Origin: Thioploca sp.
Lineage (GTDB): Bacteria > Pseudomonadota > Gammaproteobacteria > Beggiatoales > Beggiatoaceae
Length of the DNA: 64,000 nt
Direction of reading: 5' to 3'
Assembly: GCA_012032555.1 (NCBI GenBank)
Contig: JAAUSR010000014.1
Coordinates: 39,460-103,459 of the forward strand
The notes below the pieces were generated by a model, which was not told the origin of the DNA, did not search any database, and saw only the letters and a program-made list of their open reading frames with translations. Made by a program: the position numbers and the translations under genes. Position 1 is the stretch's first letter. Every line of letters starts with the position of its first letter. Shown here piece by piece: positions 1 to 8,563 of the stretch.

Positions 1-1
1 T

Positions 2-949
2 CCCATACCCGATGAGTCTAGCTTAGCGGCTGGACAAGTTTTACTCGATTTTATTAACCAGTTACCCCCTGGGTTCCCAATTTTATTGCTGATATCAGGT
101 GGTACTTCAACTGTAGTTGAAGTGTTAGCGCCGAGTATAACTTTAAGCGATTTACAAAAAGTTAACCAATGGTTATTGGGTTCCGGTTTAGATATTCACT
201 CCATTAATAAAATTCGTAAAAGTTTATCAGCTATCAAAGGGGGACGATTAGCGACTTATTTGCTTGGGCATCCTGTCTTGAACTTATTGATTTCTGATGT
301 TCCAGGTAATGATTTATCAGCCATTGGCTCTGGTTTACTTACCTATCATGAAAAACAACCGCTACCGGCTTTTCTCCCTGATTGGTTGTACCGTTTAACG
401 ACTCAAGTAAGTCCTTTAGCTTCATTTCATCATTTCGAGCAGATTATTCAATATTTGGTTGCTACGCCAGCATTGGCTCGCCAAGGTGCAAGTGAAATCG
501 CACAATGGCTTAATTATCCTATTTTCAATCATGACGAATTCATTGCTGGAGAAGCCTCAATAGCCGGTCGTATTTTAGCGCAACAATTAAGTATCTCAGT
601 GCCGAGTATTCATATCTGGTCTAGTGAAACGACAGTGCATTTACCACCACAACCAGGCCAAGGGGGACGTTGTCAAAGTTTAGCATTAGCCGCCGCTATT
701 GAACTTGCGGAGCAAAATGATATTTATTTACTCGCTGCCGGTACTGATGGTAACGATGGTCCCGGGCAAGTGGCGGGTGCATTAATTGATAGCAGAACGA
801 TATCACGTGGTAGTCAAGCTGGGTTAAATGCCGCTAGTTGTTTAGCGCAAGCCGATGCTGGTCGATTTCTAGCCGTTAGTGGTGATCTCATTTATACTGG
901 GCCAACCGGAACCAATGTCATGGATATCATCATCGGTTGGAAACGATAG
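2..949 (+). CDS. Glycerate 2-kinase, MOFRL/GckA-TtuD type (5' end outside window)
   Basis: The frame is open to the left edge of the window. The first visible residues (PIPDESSLAAGQ) match the conserved P-x-P-D-x-x-S-x-x-AG segment of this family, so the ATG at 86 is internal and the real start lies upstream. Further family marks are LLLISGGTS, the SDVPGND segment, the PGQGGR loop, AAGTDGNDGP, and the ending TGPTGTNVMD, which is the MOFRL-type C-terminus. The enzyme phosphorylates D-glycerate to 2-phosphoglycerate with ATP in the cytoplasm, feeding glyoxylate or tartronate-semialdehyde carbon into glycolysis. The gene converges with the moeB-moaD-moaE operon. Family assignment is firm; the choice among the names gckA, ttuD and glxK is not. 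Confidence 0.88.
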   Translation, partial: PIPDESSLAAGQVLLDFINQLPPGFPILLLISGGTSTVVEVLAPSITLSDLQKVNQWLLGSGLDIHSINKIRKSLSAIKGGRLATYLLGHPVLNLLISDVPGNDLSAIGSGLLTYHEKQPLPAFLPDWLYRLTTQVSPLASFHHFEQIIQYLVATPALARQGASEIAQWLNYPIFNHDEFIAGEASIAGRILAQQLSISVPSIHIWSSETTVHLPPQPGQGGRCQSLALAAAIELAEQNDIYLLAAGTDGNDGPGQVAGALIDSRTISRGSQAGLNAASCLAQADAGRFLAVSGDLIYTGPTGTNVMDIIIGWKR

Positions 950-1074
950 AACTCAATACTCACTTAGAAATTTAAGTGCGGTGCATACCCGCTTCACGTG
1001 TTAAAGAGCGGGAGTTAAGATCGCCTCTTCAATACTTGGCAGTAAATTACAATAGCGGCGGTTGTTCTTAGAAG

Positions 1075-1512
1075 TCAGATAGCAGTGTGATTTTCTACCC
1101 AGCGACTGCCTTGCTCCAGAGTTTCTTTTTTCCAGAAAGGGGCACGTGATTTCAATTCTTCAATTAAAAAACGACAGGCTTCCAAAGCCGGCGCGCGATG
1201 TCCCGCCCAAGCGGCAACAAGAACTAGCGTATCGCCCGGTTGGACTGGTCCGACTCGATGAATAATTAAGGTATCAAGAATATCCCACTGGGTTAGCGCA
1301 TGTTCACTAATCGTCTGCAAATATTTCTCGGTCATTCCAGGATAATATTCTAACCACATCGATTTTACAGTATCACCAACATTATAATCACGCATAGTCC
1401 CAACAAAATTGGCAACAGCGCCCCATTTACTGCGGGGAATAGTTAAGGTTTGTTCATAAGCTTGTAGTTGTTCCCAGGGATTGAATGCTGCTGAGACAAT
1501 TTCAATTTTCAT
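1075..1512 (-). CDS. moaE: Molybdopterin synthase catalytic (large) subunit MoaE
   Basis: A 145-residue protein of normal MoaE length. It carries FVGTMRD near residue 37, IHRVG, AWAGHR with the conserved His-Arg pair, and the KSRAPFWKKE segment containing the lysines used in catalysis in the family. With MoaD thiocarboxylate it puts the dithiolene sulfurs into precursor Z (cPMP) to make molybdopterin. It is last in a moeB-moaD-moaE operon. Its ATG lies inside the last codons of moaD (11-base overlap) behind a GGAGG that also encodes the MoaD Gly-Gly, so translation is probably coupled. Confidence 0.95.
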   Translation of the reverse strand: MKIEIVSAAFNPWEQLQAYEQTLTIPRSKWGAVANFVGTMRDYNVGDTVKSMWLEYYPGMTEKYLQTISEHALTQWDILDTLIIHRVGPVQPGDTLVLVAAWAGHRAPALEACRFLIEELKSRAPFWKKETLEQGSRWVENHTAI

Positions 1513-1747
1513 CAGATCCTCCGGTTACCGGTGGAAAAAAGGCTACTTCATCACCATCTTGTACTAACGTATTCTGCTCAACATAATTCATATTAACCGC
1601 TGTCCAGATATGATGAGGTAACGGCACTTCATCGCAAGCCTGTGCCCAGACTTGGGCAACTGTTAGGGGTTGTTCTGCTTTGATTTTGACTTCATGGTTA
1701 CCGATTTCTTCACGTAAGCTACCAAAAAACTTGACTACGATAGTCAT
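1502..1747 (-). CDS. moaD: Molybdopterin synthase sulfur carrier MoaD, with a tail after Gly-Gly
   Basis: A small beta-grasp protein (about 81 residues from MTIVVKFFGSLREE). I chose the ATG at 1747 rather than the longer upstream reading because it has an AAGGGA Shine-Dalgarno sequence and forms an ATGA overlap with the moeB stop. MoaD is adenylated by MoeB at its C-terminal glycine, then thiocarboxylated, and donates sulfur in molybdopterin synthase with MoaE. The end reads FFPPVTGG followed by SDEN. In the family the Gly-Gly is normally the very C-terminus, so this copy either needs trimming or is unusual. The tail arises from the overlap with moaE. Confidence 0.93.
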   Translation of the reverse strand: MTIVVKFFGSLREEIGNHEVKIKAEQPLTVAQVWAQACDEVPLPHHIWTAVNMNYVEQNTLVQDGDEVAFFPPVTGGSDEN

Positions 1748-2511
1748 CGTATTTCCCTTATAAAATTGACTGATGAACAGACCAAACAAGCCGGGTCTTT
1801 AGGTAATTTTAATGTGCGCCACTGCAAAGTAAAGGTATCTAATAATAATAATTTACCACAGAGAGATTCACCGATATTAAGTAGTACTTTAATGACTTCT
1901 ACTGCTTGGATACTACCTATAATCCCAACAACTGGTGCTAGTATGCCGGTTTCACTGCATACTTCACCTTCCTCTTCCTGATTAGGATAGAGACAAGCGT
2001 AACAAGGACTCTGAGAATAAGTGGGTAAAAATACGGTTACTTGACCATTCCAACGTTGAACAGCAGCAGATACTAAGGGTATGCCATGACGTACACAAGC
2101 AGCATTAATAGCAAAGCGGGTGGTGAAGTTATCACTACAATCAACGACGATATCGACGGTAGTTATTAATTGTTGCAATGCTTCCGGTTCAAGACGATAA
2201 GAATAGGTGGTCATTTGGATGTCGGGATTAAGTGCTTGTAATCGAGTCTGTGCAGAAATAACCTTATCCTGTCCTATTTGAGCAGTGTTATGTACAATTT
2301 GCCGCTGTAAATTAGATAAATCGACTTGATCACCATCGACTAACATTAACTGTCCAATGCCAGCTGCCGCCAAATATAGAGCTACCGGCGAGCCCAGTCC
2401 CCCAAGACCAACAATCAGTACCCGAGATTGGGTTAATTTCTGTTGGCCTATTCTAGTGACCTGGGGTAATGAAATATGACGGCTATAGCGATATAACGAA
2501 GAATCATTCAC
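1744..2511 (-). CDS. moeB: MoeB/ThiF-family adenylyltransferase (MoaD-activating)
   Basis: A 255-residue E1-like enzyme. It has the nucleotide-binding glycine motif VGLGGLGSP near residue 35, DGDQVDLSNLQRQ, the DCSDNFTTR segment, and two CxxC pairs (CYACLYP near residue 170 and CLVC near the C-terminus) that bind structural zinc in MoeB/ThiF. It adenylates the C-terminal glycine of a ubiquitin-like sulfur carrier. The ATGA overlap with moaD directly downstream argues for MoeB rather than ThiF. It starts the operon. The 150 bases upstream, back to map, hold no gene. Confidence 0.93.
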   Translation of the reverse strand: MNDSSLYRYSRHISLPQVTRIGQQKLTQSRVLIVGLGGLGSPVALYLAAAGIGQLMLVDGDQVDLSNLQRQIVHNTAQIGQDKVISAQTRLQALNPDIQMTTYSYRLEPEALQQLITTVDIVVDCSDNFTTRFAINAACVRHGIPLVSAAVQRWNGQVTVFLPTYSQSPCYACLYPNQEEEGEVCSETGILAPVVGIIGSIQAVEVIKVLLNIGESLCGKLLLLDTFTLQWRTLKLPKDPACLVCSSVNFIREIR

Positions 2512-2661
2512 AGCTAAAAAAGGTTTATTTGGATATGGTTTTTCAACTGAAAAAAATATATTCTAACTGATGAGTTAATGCCATTAAACGATTTGAAGTT
2601 CTTCCTCACCCCTCTCTTTTCAGCGGGAAAGAGTAACTTATTCATCAATAACTTAATGGCA

Positions 2662-3462
2662 TTAAACCGATGAATTGGTGGTAATCTTCTCAATCAGCGC
2701 TGGTTCATCTTCACGGAGAGTAAGTACCTCAACACCCAATTCAGTTACTAAAACGGTGTGTTCCCATTGTGCGGATAATTTATGGTCTTTAGTAACCACA
2801 GTCCAGCCATCAGGTAATAATTTAACATGTCGCTTACCGGCGTTAACCATAGGTTCTATTGTGAATATCATCCCCGGTTGTAATTTTATCCCGGTCTGTG
2901 GATCACCATAATGTAAGACTTGGGGTTCTTCATGAAATCTTTGGCCAATACCATGCCCACAGTACTCTCGTACCACCGAAAAATGGTTAGCCTCAGCATA
3001 ACATTGAATAGCATGACCAATATCACCGAGATAGGCATCAGGTTTGACTTGATTAATACCAATCCACAAGCATTCATAAGCAATATCTATCAAACGTTTA
3101 GCTTGGACACTGGGTTTACCCACAATAAACATTCGACTGGTATCACCATGATATCCCCCCTTGATAACAGTGATATCAATATTAAGAATATCTCCATTTT
3201 TTAGTTTCTTCTGACTGGGGATACCATGACAGACTTGATGATTAACAGAAGTACAAATCGATTTAGGAAACCCGTTGTAATTTAAAGGTGCTGGAATTGC
3301 TTTTTGGACATTAACGATATAGTCATAACACAACTGGTCCAATTCTTCGGTGGTTATCCCAACCTGGACATAAGGTGTAATCATGTCTAATACTTCAGTG
3401 GCGAGACGACCCGCAATACGCATTTTTTCAATTTCTGCAGAAGTTTTTATAGATACTGCCAT
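2662..3462 (-). CDS. map: Methionine aminopeptidase, type I
   Basis: A 266-residue type I MetAP, the usual length for proteobacteria. It shows the five metal ligands in family context: DITVIKGGYHGDTSR (two Asp), CGHGIGQRFHEEP (His), TIEPMVN (Glu) and SAQWEHTVLVT (Glu). It removes the initiator methionine from nascent proteins once they are deformylated. It is divergent from rpsB, the classic gammaproteobacterial arrangement. No strong Shine-Dalgarno sequence precedes the ATG. Confidence 0.97.
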   Translation of the reverse strand: MAVSIKTSAEIEKMRIAGRLATEVLDMITPYVQVGITTEELDQLCYDYIVNVQKAIPAPLNYNGFPKSICTSVNHQVCHGIPSQKKLKNGDILNIDITVIKGGYHGDTSRMFIVGKPSVQAKRLIDIAYECLWIGINQVKPDAYLGDIGHAIQCYAEANHFSVVREYCGHGIGQRFHEEPQVLHYGDPQTGIKLQPGMIFTIEPMVNAGKRHVKLLPDGWTVVTKDHKLSAQWEHTVLVTELGVEVLTLREDEPALIEKITTNSSV

Positions 3463-3714
3463 GATAATAGATTGTTGTGATAAGTCTTTTATGGTATAAA
3501 ATTCTTTAGTTATCAGTTTGTCAGTTATCCGTTATACCGATTAATTAATTTTAAACAAGTATTTGGATGGTTATTTTTTCAAATACTTGAGTGTATATTG
3601 GGGTATTTATAAAATAACTTTTTTATAAAACAGAGTATTAGTAGAATTGTGATTAAGCATTGTACAATAACCGTCTAACTGAATAACTGAAACAATACCA
3701 CACATACATCGTCA

Positions 3715-3780
3715 CGTATATTGGGGTGCTCTTGCCCGGAGTCAATATACGGGATGTATGGAGGACTAACCCTAACGGAG
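3715..3780 (+). promoter_or_regulatory. Candidate S2-autoregulatory leader RNA of rpsB-tsf
   Basis: A perfect 9-bp stem forms between cgtatattg (3715-3723) and caatatacg (3743-3751). The loop contains an inner ggg/ccc pairing and an unpaired GGAG. After the stem comes TGGAGG, then the rpsB Shine-Dalgarno sequence at 3775-3780. The rpsB-tsf mRNA of gammaproteobacteria is known to be repressed by S2 through a conserved structured leader. Position and structure fit that role. The match to the known leader is inference and should be tested with a covariance model. The rest of the 3463-3714 map-rpsB gap shows no gene. Confidence 0.6.
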
Positions 3781-3785
3781 TAATT

Positions 3786-4595
3786 ATGCCCAGTATTTCG
3801 ATGCGTCAAATGTTAGAAGCCGGCGTCCATTTTGGACACCAAACTCGTTATTGGAACCCAATGATGGCTCCTTACATTTTTGGAGAACGCAATAAAATTC
3901 ATATTATTAACCTCGAAAACACCCTGCCGATGTATAATGATGCGGCCAATTTTCTAGGTAAACTCGCGTCCAAAAAAGGGACGGTTTTATTTGTTGGTAC
4001 CAAACGTGCCGCTCAGGAAGCGATTAAAGAAGCGGCCTTACGTTGTAATATGCCCTATGTTAATCGTCGGTGGCTCGGTGGTATGTTAACCAATTATAAA
4101 ACGGTCAAAGCCTCCATCAAACGCCTTAAAGAATTAGAAATTCTTACCCAAGATGGAACCTTACACCGTCTCACTAAAAAAGAAGCGCTATCAATAACTA
4201 GAGAATTAGAAAAATTAGAACGGAGTTTAGGTGGGATTAAAGACATGAATGGTCTACCAGACGCCTTATTCGTGGTCGATGTGGGTCACGAAAAAATTGC
4301 GGTGAAAGAAGCTAAAAAATTAGCTATTCCGGTGATTGGTGTGGTAGATACCAATAACAGCCCGATCAATATCGATTATATTATTCCTGGTAATGATGAT
4401 GCTATTCGTGCGATTGGCTTGTATGCTAACGGTATAGCAGAAGCACTTATTGAAGGTCGCCAAGCCAGCTCGCTGCCTATTGGAGATGAGGATGATTTTG
4501 TTGAGTTATCAGAAAATGAAGTGGAACCGATTGCCAAACAACAAGAAAATCAAGAAGTGACATTATCTACCCATTTTGACGAGGGAAATGAGTAG
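3786..4595 (+). CDS. rpsB: 30S ribosomal protein S2
   Basis: The start is the ATG at 3786 ([19 protein letters not shown]), preceded by ACGGAG five bases upstream; the in-frame ATG at 3726 lies in the structured leader and is unlikely to be used. Family marks are [34 protein letters not shown] and DTNNSP. The protein has about 269 residues, somewhat longer than the usual 240-250 because of an acidic C-terminal tail (about residues 232-269). It is followed by tsf, as in most bacteria. Confidence 0.96.
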   Translation: MPSISMRQMLEAGVHFGHQTRYWNPMMAPYIFGERNKIHIINLENTLPMYNDAANFLGKLASKKGTVLFVGTKRAAQEAIKEAALRCNMPYVNRRWLGGMLTNYKTVKASIKRLKELEILTQDGTLHRLTKKEALSITRELEKLERSLGGIKDMNGLPDALFVVDVGHEKIAVKEAKKLAIPVIGVVDTNNSPINIDYIIPGNDDAIRAIGLYANGIAEALIEGRQASSLPIGDEDDFVELSENEVEPIAKQQENQEVTLSTHFDEGNE

Positions 4596-4681
4596 GTTTC
4601 ACCGTTGCTTCAGTACTAAAAATTGAGCTATTTTCAATTCAATAATTTATCGTATTTAACTATAATACTCATCCCAGTCTA

Positions 4682-4701
4682 GGCCCAATTTTAATTGGGC
4701 C
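4682..4701. other. Near-perfect palindrome between rpsB and tsf
   Basis: GGCCCAATT and AATTGGGCC (9-bp arms) flank TT. No run of T follows on the plus strand, so it is not a standard intrinsic terminator. It may be a processing or attenuation hairpin that adjusts the S2 to EF-Ts ratio. The role is inference. Confidence 0.55.
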
Positions 4702-4766
4702 AAAGTAAAGTGTTGTGGTTAAGCAAGCAAAATAGCATTTTGTTGTATAATTAAGAGGTTAAAATA

Positions 4767-5646
4767 ATGGAAATTACAGCAGCCTTAGTTAAGGAGCTGC
4801 GGGAACGCACCGGTGCTGGAATGATGGAATGCAAAAAAGCATTGGTAGAAAGTGCCGGTGATATTGAAGTTGCTATTGAAGCCATGCGCAAAGCGGGTAT
4901 TGCCAAAGCAGCTAAAAAAGCGGGAAGAATAGCCGCAGAAGGTTTAATTGCTATCCAGCAAAACACTGAGCGGGTTGCTATGGTAGAGATCAATTGTGAA
5001 ACAGATTTTGTCTCTAAGGGAGAAGATTTTAAAGCTTTTGTAATACCGTAGCAATGACGGTTTTAGGTGAACAGCCAGCTAACTTGGAACAACTGATGAG
5101 CGCCGTTCTACCTGCTGGTAAAACCGTTGAAAATGTTCGTCAAGAATTAATTGCTAAGTTGGGAGAAAATATTCAGGTACGACGGTTTACCTTGATTAAT
5201 ATTGCACCTGATGGTTGTATTGGCGTTTATTTACATGGTACCCGAATTGGGGTCTTAGTCGATATGCGAGGTGGTCAAGCTGAGTTAGCTAAGGATATTG
5301 CTATGCACATTGCAGCTAGTCGCCCTTTGTGTGTTTTAGCGGAACAAGTGGCGCCAGAAATCGTGGCTAAAGAAAAAGAAATTTATCTCGCTCAAGCAGC
5401 TGATAGTGGTAAACCATCTCATATCATTGAAAAATGGTAGAAGGACGCCTCAAGAAGTTTTTAGCCGAAATCACTTTACTGGGACAACCTTTTGTCAAAG
5501 ATCCAGACCAAACCGTAGAAAAGCTACTCAAAACTAATCAAGCCCAAGTTGTTCAGTTTGAACGCTTTGAAGTCGGTGAGGGTATTGAAAAGAAGACTGA
5601 AAATTTTGCTGAGGAAGTGAGAAAACAAGTAGAAGGATTCGTTTAA
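4767..5646 (+). CDS. tsf: Elongation factor Ts, reading frame broken by two apparent 1-base deletions
   Basis: Three consecutive frames together give a full EF-Ts: residues from [20 protein letters not shown] to KGEDFKAF in the first, [11 protein letters not shown] to KPSHIIEK in the second (from about 5042), and MVEGRLKKF to RKQVEGFV in the third (from 5434). The first break, near 5040-5043, is repaired by adding one base after GT. The second, near 5430-5434, is repaired by one A (GAAAAATGG should read GAAAAAATGG). The TDFV motif of the Tu-binding N-terminal domain and the IGVLV core segment are present. EF-Ts is the guanine exchange factor for EF-Tu and is essentially indispensable, so sequence error is more likely than a true pseudogene. 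Confidence 0.93.
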
Positions 5647-5647
5647 A

Positions 5648-6376
5648 ATGTCAGAACTTACCCCCACTTATCGTCGGGTGTTATTAAAATTGAGTGGTGA
5701 ATCACTCATGGGTAAAGCCAATTTTGGTATTGAGCCACAATTTCTAGCTCACTTTGCGCAGGAAATACAGGCTATAGTGAAATTCGGGGTACAATTAGCG
5801 GTAGTGATAGGTGGGGGGAATATCTTTCGCGGTGTAGGTTTAACCGCCAGTGGTATCGATAGAATCTCTGCGGATTACATGGGTATGTTAGCTACCGTCA
5901 TCAATGGGTTAGCCATACAAGATGCACTCCAAAAAATAGGTGTCAATGCTCAAGTAATGTCAGCTATTCAGATGGACACCATTTGTGAAACTTATACCCG
6001 GCAACGGGCTATGAGCCATTTAGAAAAGGAAAGTGTCGTGATTTTCGTTGCGGGTACCGGTCACCCCTTTTTTACCACCGATTCTGCCGCCAGTTTACGT
6101 GCAATTGAAATCGGAGCTCACTTAATGATCAAAGCGACTAAAGTAGACGGTCTCTACAGCGCTGATCCCCTGCGTGATCCGACTGCACAGCGTTTTACAC
6201 ACTTAACTTATGATGAAGTATTAACTCGTCAGTTAGGTGTCATGGACCTGACAGCGGTTATCCTGTGTCGTGATAATCGTATCCCCTTGCGAATACTTGA
6301 TATGGGAAAAAGTGGGGCTTTGATTCGTGCCATTGCCGGTCAAGATGAAGGAACGCTGATCAACAGTGAGGAATAA
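5648..6376 (+). CDS. pyrH: UMP kinase
   Basis: A 242-residue amino-acid-kinase-fold enzyme. It has RVLLKLSGESLMG at the N-terminus, VIGGGNIFRG, ISADYMGMLATVINGLA, and GTGHPFFTTDSAA, all standard for bacterial UMP kinase. It phosphorylates UMP to UDP for RNA, DNA and sugar-nucleotide synthesis. It lies one base after the tsf stop and six bases before frr, in a co-transcribed block. Confidence 0.97.
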   Translation: MSELTPTYRRVLLKLSGESLMGKANFGIEPQFLAHFAQEIQAIVKFGVQLAVVIGGGNIFRGVGLTASGIDRISADYMGMLATVINGLAIQDALQKIGVNAQVMSAIQMDTICETYTRQRAMSHLEKESVVIFVAGTGHPFFTTDSAASLRAIEIGAHLMIKATKVDGLYSADPLRDPTAQRFTHLTYDEVLTRQLGVMDLTAVILCRDNRIPLRILDMGKSGALIRAIAGQDEGTLINSEE

Positions 6377-6381
6377 AGTAA

Positions 6382-6948
6382 ATGAGTGAAATGCTGGCTT
6401 TAATTAAAACTGATGCTAAAGAACGCATGCATAAAAGCATAGAAGCACTTAAAGCGGAGTTTATCAAAATTCGGACCGGGCGAGCTCACCCTAATTTACT
6501 TGATCATATTACCGTACCTTATTACGGTAACCTGGTACCGATTAATCAAGTCGCTAATATCACAATTCTAGATATACGTGCTTTAGGCGTGACACCGTGG
6601 GAAAAAAACATGGTAAGTATAGTCGAAAAGGCGATTCGCGATTCTGATTTAGGACTAAACCCGACTAACCTGGGAAATTTATTACGTGTGCCTTTACCAC
6701 CGATGACCGAAGAGCGGCGTCGTGAATTAGTTAAAGTTGTACGTCACGAGGCTGAAGGTGCCAAAATCGCTATCCGCAATATTCGTCGTGATGCGAATCA
6801 TGAGTTAAAGAAATTATTAAAAGACAAAGAAATCTCTGAAGATAATGAACATCGTGTTCAAGAGGAGATTCAAAAGTTAACCGATCAATTTATCACTCAA
6901 GTTGATACGGTTTTGGCAACAAAAGAGGCAGAATTAATGGAAGTTTAA
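6382..6948 (+). CDS. frr: Ribosome recycling factor
   Basis: 188 residues against a family norm of about 185. Typical segments are [20 protein letters not shown], the Asn-Pro-rich loop [23 protein letters not shown], and [20 protein letters not shown]. The protein is a three-helix bundle plus a beta/alpha domain. With EF-G it splits post-termination ribosomes. It follows pyrH directly, as is common in bacteria. Confidence 0.97.
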   Translation: MSEMLALIKTDAKERMHKSIEALKAEFIKIRTGRAHPNLLDHITVPYYGNLVPINQVANITILDIRALGVTPWEKNMVSIVEKAIRDSDLGLNPTNLGNLLRVPLPPMTEERRRELVKVVRHEAEGAKIAIRNIRRDANHELKKLLKDKEISEDNEHRVQEEIQKLTDQFITQVDTVLATKEAELMEV

Positions 6949-7005
6949 TGGCGAGTATTAACCGGATTGGCATGACTCATTGGAAATTTTAGCACTTCAA
7001 ACCCT

Positions 7006-7743
7006 ATGACTGACATTCCTTCACGTCTACCACGCCATATTGCCATTATTATGGATGGTAATGGTCGTTGGGCAAAACAGCGACTTTTGCCTCGTTACGC
7101 GGGACATAAGGTTGGGATTGAGACAGTACGCCGAGTGATCCGGCTTTGTGCTGAACATCACATTGAGGTATTAACCTTATTCGCTTTTAGTAGTGAAAAT
7201 TGGCGGCGACCTCAACAAGAAGTGAGTTTTCTAATGGACTTGTTTATTACCGCTTTGCAGCAAGAAGTCAACAATTTACACAAAAATCAAGTCCGGTTAC
7301 GCATTATTGGTGCCCGTGAAGCTTTTCCGCAGAAATTACAAACCCTGATTACGGAAGCAGAAGCTTTAACGGCAACGAACTCGGGTTTAACTTTAATTAT
7401 TGCGGCCAATTATGGTGGACATTGGGATATTATTCAAGCAACTAAAAATCTTGCTGAGCAAGTCAAAGCTGGACAATTGCAACTTCAGGAAATTAATGAA
7501 ACCCTATTTAGAACGCAACTGTGTTTAGCCGATTTACCGGAACCCGATTTATTTATTCGCACCGGTGGCGAACAACGGATTAGTAATTTTTTATTGTGGC
7601 AATTGGCTTATACAGAAATGTATTTTACGGATACTTTATGGCCGGATTTTAATAAAGATCATTTTATTCAAGCGCTAAAATCATTTGCTCAGCGGCAACG
7701 GCGGTTTGGTCGCACTGGCGATCAGGTAGAAAAAAATGCTTAA
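7006..7743 (+). CDS. uppS: Undecaprenyl diphosphate synthase (cis-prenyltransferase)
   Basis: 245 residues. The substrate-binding loop MDGNGRWAK places the catalytic Asp at about residue 17. FAFSSENWRRP and IRTGGEQRISNFLLWQ with TLWPDF complete the family pattern. It condenses isopentenyl diphosphate units onto farnesyl diphosphate to make the C55 carrier lipid for peptidoglycan and O-antigen. It overlaps cdsA by 8 bases. The order uppS-cdsA-dxr differs from E. coli (dxr-uppS-cdsA). Confidence 0.97.
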   Translation: MTDIPSRLPRHIAIIMDGNGRWAKQRLLPRYAGHKVGIETVRRVIRLCAEHHIEVLTLFAFSSENWRRPQQEVSFLMDLFITALQQEVNNLHKNQVRLRIIGAREAFPQKLQTLITEAEALTATNSGLTLIIAANYGGHWDIIQATKNLAEQVKAGQLQLQEINETLFRTQLCLADLPEPDLFIRTGGEQRISNFLLWQLAYTEMYFTDTLWPDFNKDHFIQALKSFAQRQRRFGRTGDQVEKNA

Positions 7744-8563
7744 CCAACGAGTTATCACTGCTCTGTTGTTAATTCCACTGGTAATATGGGACATTTTAAA
7801 TTTTTCTTCGCCGACTTTAGCTTGGTTATTAGCTGTTTTTGTGGTACTGGCTGCTTGGGAATGGGCCGGTATTTGCGGTTGGCATCAATTAAGCTGGCGT
7901 AATAGTTATGCCGTAGTCATGGGCTTAACGTTATTCATGAGTTATGGAAGTTGGCATTACCCCAAGGTAGGTAATCTTTTATTAATCACGGCTTGTTTAT
8001 GGTGGTTAATTGCGTTTTATTGGGTACTGAATTATCAACGCAGTTACGATCAATTACCGACTTCGTCTCTCATTAAAGCCTTGTTAGGCTTTTTTATTTT
8101 ACTCCCAGGGTGGGCAGCACTGTTGATTTTACATGAACATGATCATTATGGTAGGTATTGGGTAGTTTTTTTCTTAGTCTTAATCTGGGCCGCAGATAGT
8201 GGTGCCTATTTTACCGGTAAACGGTGGGGAAAAATCAAGTTAGCCGATAAAGTGAGTCCAGGCAAAACTTGGGAAGGTGTTATCGGTGCTTTGTTGATGA
8301 GTTTTTTAGTTTCAGCGAGTTACGCTATATTAAACGCCATGTCACTCATGACAGTCTTATTTTTTATGTTATTATGTTCAATAACGGTAATGGCTTCTAT
8401 CTTAGGTGATTTATTGGAAAGCGTTTTTAAACGCCAAATGGGAATTAAAGATAGTAGTCAAATTTTACCCGGTCATGGTGGTGTATTGGATCGGATAGAT
8501 AGTCTTACTGCAGCGGCACCAATTTTTGTCATGGGTCTCATCTTACTAGGAAATCGGCTTTGA
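7736..8563 (+). CDS. cdsA: Phosphatidate cytidylyltransferase (CDP-diacylglycerol synthase)
   Basis: 275 residues with several hydrophobic membrane segments. The C-terminal half has WAADSGAYFTGKRWGKIKL, VSPGKTWEG and the CTP_transf_1 signature in KRQMGIKDSSQILPGHGG followed by DRIDS. It makes CDP-diacylglycerol, the precursor of phosphatidylglycerol and phosphatidylethanolamine, in the inner membrane. It overlaps uppS upstream, and its TGA overlaps the dxr TTG start (TTGA). Confidence 0.96.
   Translation: MLNQRVITALLLIPLVIWDILNFSSPTLAWLLAVFVVLAAWEWAGICGWHQLSWRNSYAVVMGLTLFMSYGSWHYPKVGNLLLITACLWWLIAFYWVLNYQRSYDQLPTSSLIKALLGFFILLPGWAALLILHEHDHYGRYWVVFFLVLIWAADSGAYFTGKRWGKIKLADKVSPGKTWEGVIGALLMSFLVSASYAILNAMSLMTVLFFMLLCSITVMASILGDLLESVFKRQMGIKDSSQILPGHGGVLDRIDSLTAAAPIFVMGLILLGNRL

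Noticed and set aside
988..1012. A possible terminator between the glycerate kinase and moaE genes
   Set aside because: Only a 6-bp stem with a long loop and no T-run on either strand.
3726..3785. Longer N-terminus for rpsB from the ATG at 3726
   Set aside because: It lies inside the leader hairpin and adds 20 non-family residues; the ATG at 3786 has its own Shine-Dalgarno.
5030..5440. Programmed ribosomal frameshifting in tsf
   Set aside because: No slippery heptamer with a stimulatory structure was evident, and identical -1 homopolymer losses occur in two unrelated genes.
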